From the NCBI GenBank assembly GCA_030737875.1, contig CM060926.1, positions 314,128,922 through 314,192,921 of the forward strand: DNA of 64,000 nucleotides, read 5' to 3'. Numbering within the stretch: position 1 is the stretch's first letter; each line of letters begins with the position of its first letter. A program made the translations under genes and the position numbers. This stretch comes from Allium sativum. Lineage: Eukaryota > Streptophyta > Magnoliopsida > Asparagales > Amaryllidaceae. Of this stretch, positions 60,746-64,000 are shown one piece after another. The notes beneath the pieces are model-generated. The model made no database searches, was not told the origin of the DNA, and saw only the letters and a program-made list of their open reading frames with translations.

Positions 60746-60759
60746 TTTCGGGGCCGAAA
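60746..60759 (+). other. TTTCGG-GG-CCGAAA palindrome near the LARD2 LTR end
   Basis: A six-base-pair inverted repeat 16 bp before the LTR terminus. It resembles the hairpin that precedes the polypurine tracts and takes the place of the 15-bp inverted repeat in the solo LTR. Confidence 0.7.
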
Positions 60760-60776
60760 TCTCTGGGTCGTTACAG

Positions 60777-60788
60777 TGGTATCAGAGC
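60777..60788 (+). other. Primer-binding site (initiator tRNA-Met), LARD2
   Basis: TGGTATCAGAGC one base after the LTR end (60775). Confidence 0.95.
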
Positions 60789-62205
60789 TGAAGGCTAAGT
60801 AATTACCTTGGCTCTGTGGCGTGACTCAATAGAGATGGGGTTAGCAATACCCTATATTGAGTTTAAGTGTATATATACGAGTGAACGTATTTGTAGAATT
60901 GATATAAAATTTGTTTTATATTGTGGTGATTTATTTGTTGGGTTGTTTATGAGTTCTGGTCGATCAGTTTGATCCACTGTATCGATAGGGGTTTCTAAAC
61001 ACTCAAGTACGATAAACCGACACAGTATGTTTTGAAAGAGGGTAAATGAAATAATTTTACCCAAAGTATATTTTAATGTAAAAGAATGATTAATATTTGA
61101 AGTATTACAGTATATTGGATGTGTTGGTTGAGTACAATTGAAATGGTTATATAAATAACCAATTGGAATTCGTATTATATAAAAACAGATTTAGTAAATC
61201 TGAAATTAAAATCAGAATTGGAATTAAAATTCCTGAAAATGGGAAAGGTGTTTGCAAATGAACTTGGATTGAATATATGAGAATTTTAAAATCGTGGGAG
61301 ATTTTAAATTGTTTACAAGCATCGTGAATTTTATTTTGAAACAGATTTCAAAATGAAAGTATTTAAAATTGGAGTTTTGAAATGTTATAGTATTGAACTC
61401 ACTTCGATAGCTGGGGAATAACTCTGAGGATGCTGGCCACATCATCAGTGTTCATTTCCGAGTTCTAAGTGACGGATTACAACCAAAAAATCTTGTTTTG
61501 AATTGCTTTGAGAAAAAACAAGTTGTTTGAATCCTGAAAAAGGAATATTTGATTTTGGAAAGAGCTGAACTGTTTAAAAACTCCCAGGGGAATTGTTTGA
61601 ACAAAAACAAAATTATATAGAAATTTGTGAAAGCAAATATGAATTGAATTGAAACCAATTAAGTAGGAATTGAATCGGGATACAATATATCAAGTAGAAT
61701 CAGATTTGGATTTGTGAGACAGGAATCTGAAATGGTGTTGGACTGGTAAGTTAAAGAGTTGGAATTGATAATGGATGGAAATTGAGTAAAGAATGAGATT
61801 TGGCTTGGACACGTGAAGGATTTGGTTTTGAGAATAAATTGGAATTTGGTCTGGGAATGCACTGGTATATGCCGGCAGGGTGGCAGAAGGAAAGGATATA
61901 ATGATATGCCCGACAAAAAGGTACACGTTTATTTTATATGGATTTGGAGATTTATGAGCCTATTTGGCAAGCCGCTTGGCTGTTTTATTTTCTTTTGGAT
62001 TGGAGAAGGCCTAGAAAGGCGAGTTGGAGTTGTACCAATTGAGCCGTACAGAGGAGGTGCTGGCGAAATTTTTAGGGAATTTAAGGTGTTAGAAAATTTT
62101 CAATATTTTTGAAAATATTTATTTACAGTATTGAATTGATTTTTGATTTAAACTAAAATTGGATTTGAAAGTTAATGGGTTTATAACGTCCTTTCTTACC
62201 TTAGC
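60789..62205 (+). other. Non-coding interior of LARD2 with conserved block
   Basis: No retrotransposon protein motif. The first kilobase is AT-rich, without clear features. The block 61908-62092 aligns with the LARD1 interior (GCCCGACAAA, GGTACACGTTTA, TTTATGAGCCTATTTGGC, GCCGCTTGGCT, AAGGCCT, GGAGGTGCTGGCGAAATTTT, AAGGTGTTAG). The 99-codon frame at 61813-62112 spans this block but is not kept open in LARD1, so it is probably chance. Confidence 0.7.
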
Positions 62206-62241
62206 AATTTCGAGGACGAAATTATTTTAAGGGGGGAAGAA
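62206..62241 (+). other. Pre-PPT hairpin and polypurine tract, LARD2
   Basis: AATTTCGAGGACGAAATT (62206-62223) is a seven-base-pair inverted repeat around a four-base loop; AAGGGGGGAAGAA (62229-62241) is the polypurine tract right before the 3' LTR. Confidence 0.9.
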
Positions 62242-64000
62242 TGTAACGACCCGTGTTTTTGGCACTCAAATATTTAATTTTATTTATTTATTTTAAATAT
62301 TATATTTGGGAATATAATGGAATTTATTATTTAATTCGTGATTTAAACGTAGTTTGAACGTTATATAATTTATATAATATAAAACGAGCTCGAAATGGCG
62401 CTGCAGTTCGTAATATGGAGTTTTGAACTTCAACTGGATCCAAATTTCGTGTTATATATTGATAGTTATAGCCAAATCAATTTTAAAATAGTCGCTATAG
62501 AATCGTCCATCGACCGTAACGGTTTATCAGATATAACTGCATATCGGTTTCGAATTTAGACTAGGTTCTTTTGAGGCGTAGTGATAATTTAATTTTTAGA
62601 ATTTTATGGTAATTTTTAATTAATTAAATAAGCAACTTTGTGTGTGGAGTATTTTGCACCCTGTAATCAACATTTTGGGGTTTCACAATATGAGTCAAAC
62701 TACCGGTATTATTATATTTTTGGAATCCTGGCAGATCGCTGATAACAACGGTATTTTTATTTTCGTCGATTGAGCTCCGAAGAAACGAGGAGAGTTTTTT
62801 TTGAAACAAAGGTAACTTTTATTGAATGGTTAACTGGTCAAACGGACTCCAAATTCAACGAAACAAGTTTCATACGAAACCTTAGGAAGAGGTCTAGTGA
62901 AACGTCAAGGTCTCATATTTTTAGGAATTTTTCTGTAATTTTAAGGAATTAAAGCTCGGTGTTTTTCATCGATATTTTCTAAGGGATTTTCACAAACGGT
63001 GTCGGAATTCGACGAAACCTGTCCCATTAGATCCGGAATATTTTTTTATGCTAGGATTACCTATTTGTTTGTCAAAAATGGAGAATTTATGTTGGTAATT
63101 TGACACATTTCTCATTGCAAAGTTTGGAATAATAAAATATTATTAAAACATGTCCACTTCTTATATAGTGCACTAACGCAACCTTATCTTGTTTTTCCAT
63201 ATGCTATTTGAAATACTTTGGTTAGCTGCTTGCTGCATGTTGCGTTAGCTTGTGGATAGTTATTTAGCGTTAGTACACATACAACTTGCGTACACCCTAA
63301 AGACCTCTATACCTATGCCTTGTAACTTCAGGTATAAAATCACACAGCTACACTGAGAAGCCTACACCGTATCTACCTCCTACAAATGAGTTTTCTCCAT
63401 CACCATGGCTCTTCTTGAGGTGAATACACGCTGCAAACACTGCAAACCCACAGCAAATACCAAAGTCTTGCCGACCAAGGAAAGACATTGAAAGGGACAT
63501 CACACAAACCGTGGCGACAAAGTAATAAATAAATAAAATATTTTACAGCACCGTGCGAAGCACGTATTCATCTCTTATATATATATATGAATCACAGTTC
63601 TTCTGCACCAAACCCAAACCCAAACAGTTTCCGCCATTCATTTTCTTTCCGCTCTCATCTTTCTTTCTGAAACCGCATATTAAAAAAAAATAAAAAAATA
63701 AAAAAAAGAAAAGAGAAGAAAAAAAAAAGAAGCGCCGAACTGGATAGAATTCGGATGGCAATGTACATGGTGCGGAGAAAGTGAACGGCACGCTCATGGT
63801 AATGATAATACGCCTAATGATAAATTTTTGTGTCTAATTATGTTTAGCGCAAAGCCTAATCCTGTTTAGGAGTAAAATATGACGTAGCCGATTTTTTTCT
63901 ACTATACCACCGACTATTTACTACACCCAACTGTAGTTCAAATTTGAATATAACCAACTTAGTGACTTGTTAAACATTAAGACTACCAGATCCTATTTTT
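62242..64000 (+). repeat. 3' LTR of LARD2, first 1759 bp
   Basis: Starts TGTAACGACCCGTG and follows 55064 onward almost base for base (offset 7178 before small indels in A-runs). The window ends inside it. Confidence 0.95.

Larger units (their letters stand above)
55064..60775 (+). repeat. 5' LTR of LARD2 (5712 bp)
   Basis: Begins TGTAACGACCCGTG and ends TGGGTCGTTACA. Parts are collinear with the solo LTR: near 55200-55880, GGTTGGAGGGACCC near 57691, GGTCTGAGAGGTAATTA near 58619, and 59760-60150. TATATAG at 55984 could be a TATA box. An unrelated gene-like segment lies at about 55950-56650. The remainder is AT-rich without convincing frames. Confidence 0.9.
55064..64000 (+). mobile_element. 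LARD2: non-autonomous Ty3 element with 5.7-kb LTR, incomplete at window end
   Basis: 5' LTR 55064-60775, PBS 60777, interior of 1466 bp without coding sequence, polypurine tract to 62241, and the start of the 3' LTR (62242-64000). It belongs to the same broad family as the solo LTR at 3241-9016. The left flank is AAGAA (55059-55063); the right flank is beyond the window. About ten differences, excluding A-run lengths, separate the visible 1.76 kb of the two LTRs. Confidence 0.9.

Noticed and set aside
61813..62112. 99-codon protein across the conserved LARD2 block
   Set aside because: The aligned LARD1 and solo-LTR blocks contain indels and stops that destroy the frame, pointing to non-coding conservation.
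1..64000. tRNA genes suggested by the repeated TGGTATCAGAGC
   Set aside because: Each copy is the 12-base primer-binding site next to an LTR end, with no cloverleaf sequence around it.

Overview
This window is intergenic, repeat-dominated nuclear DNA of a seed plant, most likely a dicot with a large genome. The evidence is a dense set of plant-type Ty3/gypsy LTR retrotransposons whose primer-binding sites match initiator tRNA-Met (TGGTATCAGAGC), polyproteins with a C-terminal chromodomain (Tekay/Del-like chromoviruses), a degraded Ty1/copia pol, and a Tat-lineage-like element carrying an antisense gene. I found no convincing host protein gene, rRNA, tRNA or CRISPR array. The species cannot be named from the sequence.

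Layout. The backbone on the left is the 3' part of an old Tat-like element on the + strand: a 65-bp minisatellite (277-835), an antisense gene (3147 down to about 1345), internal sequence, a polypurine tract (9675-9685), and a 3' LTR (from 9686) now broken into pieces at 9686-9851, 24399-25268 and probably 47446-47497. Three insertions sit in it. (1) A 5.8-kb solo LTR (3241-9016, target duplication ATAGT). (2) LARD1 (9852-23411), a non-autonomous element with 6.2-6.3-kb LTRs around a 1.0-kb non-coding interior, joined on its right to an inverted LTR fragment (23412-24398). (3) Element A (25274-47440, - strand, duplication AACTG), a Tekay-like element whose reverse transcriptase is interrupted by element B (30874-42175, + strand, duplication GGAAC). 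Further right lie a decayed copia pol (47795-51150), the 5' LTR and gag of another chromovirus, element C (51394-55063), and LARD2 (55064 to beyond 64000), which is inserted in the gag of C and has a 5.7-kb LTR and a 1.47-kb non-coding interior.

How the parts relate. A once encoded capsid, protease, reverse transcriptase, RNase H, integrase and a chromodomain in one long frame. B has nearly identical LTRs but a badly broken pol, so its last move probably used proteins made elsewhere. LARD1 and LARD2 have no coding capacity but keep the PBS, the polypurine tract and a hairpin next to the tract that are shared with A and B, so a Tekay-type machinery probably mobilised them.

Main signals beyond ordinary annotation. 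Six otherwise divergent LTR families share a 3' LTR module made of a small hairpin with partly compensating base changes, ending in CTGACC, followed about 100-260 bp later by TTTCCGCTG. A conserved non-coding block occurs in both LARD interiors and in the middle of the solo LTR. Arrays of tiny three-base-loop palindromes lie inside the giant LTRs. The LARD1 complex has mismatched flanks pointing to inter-element recombination. The Tat-like antisense gene appears to contain an intron. All comparisons are by eye from this window alone.
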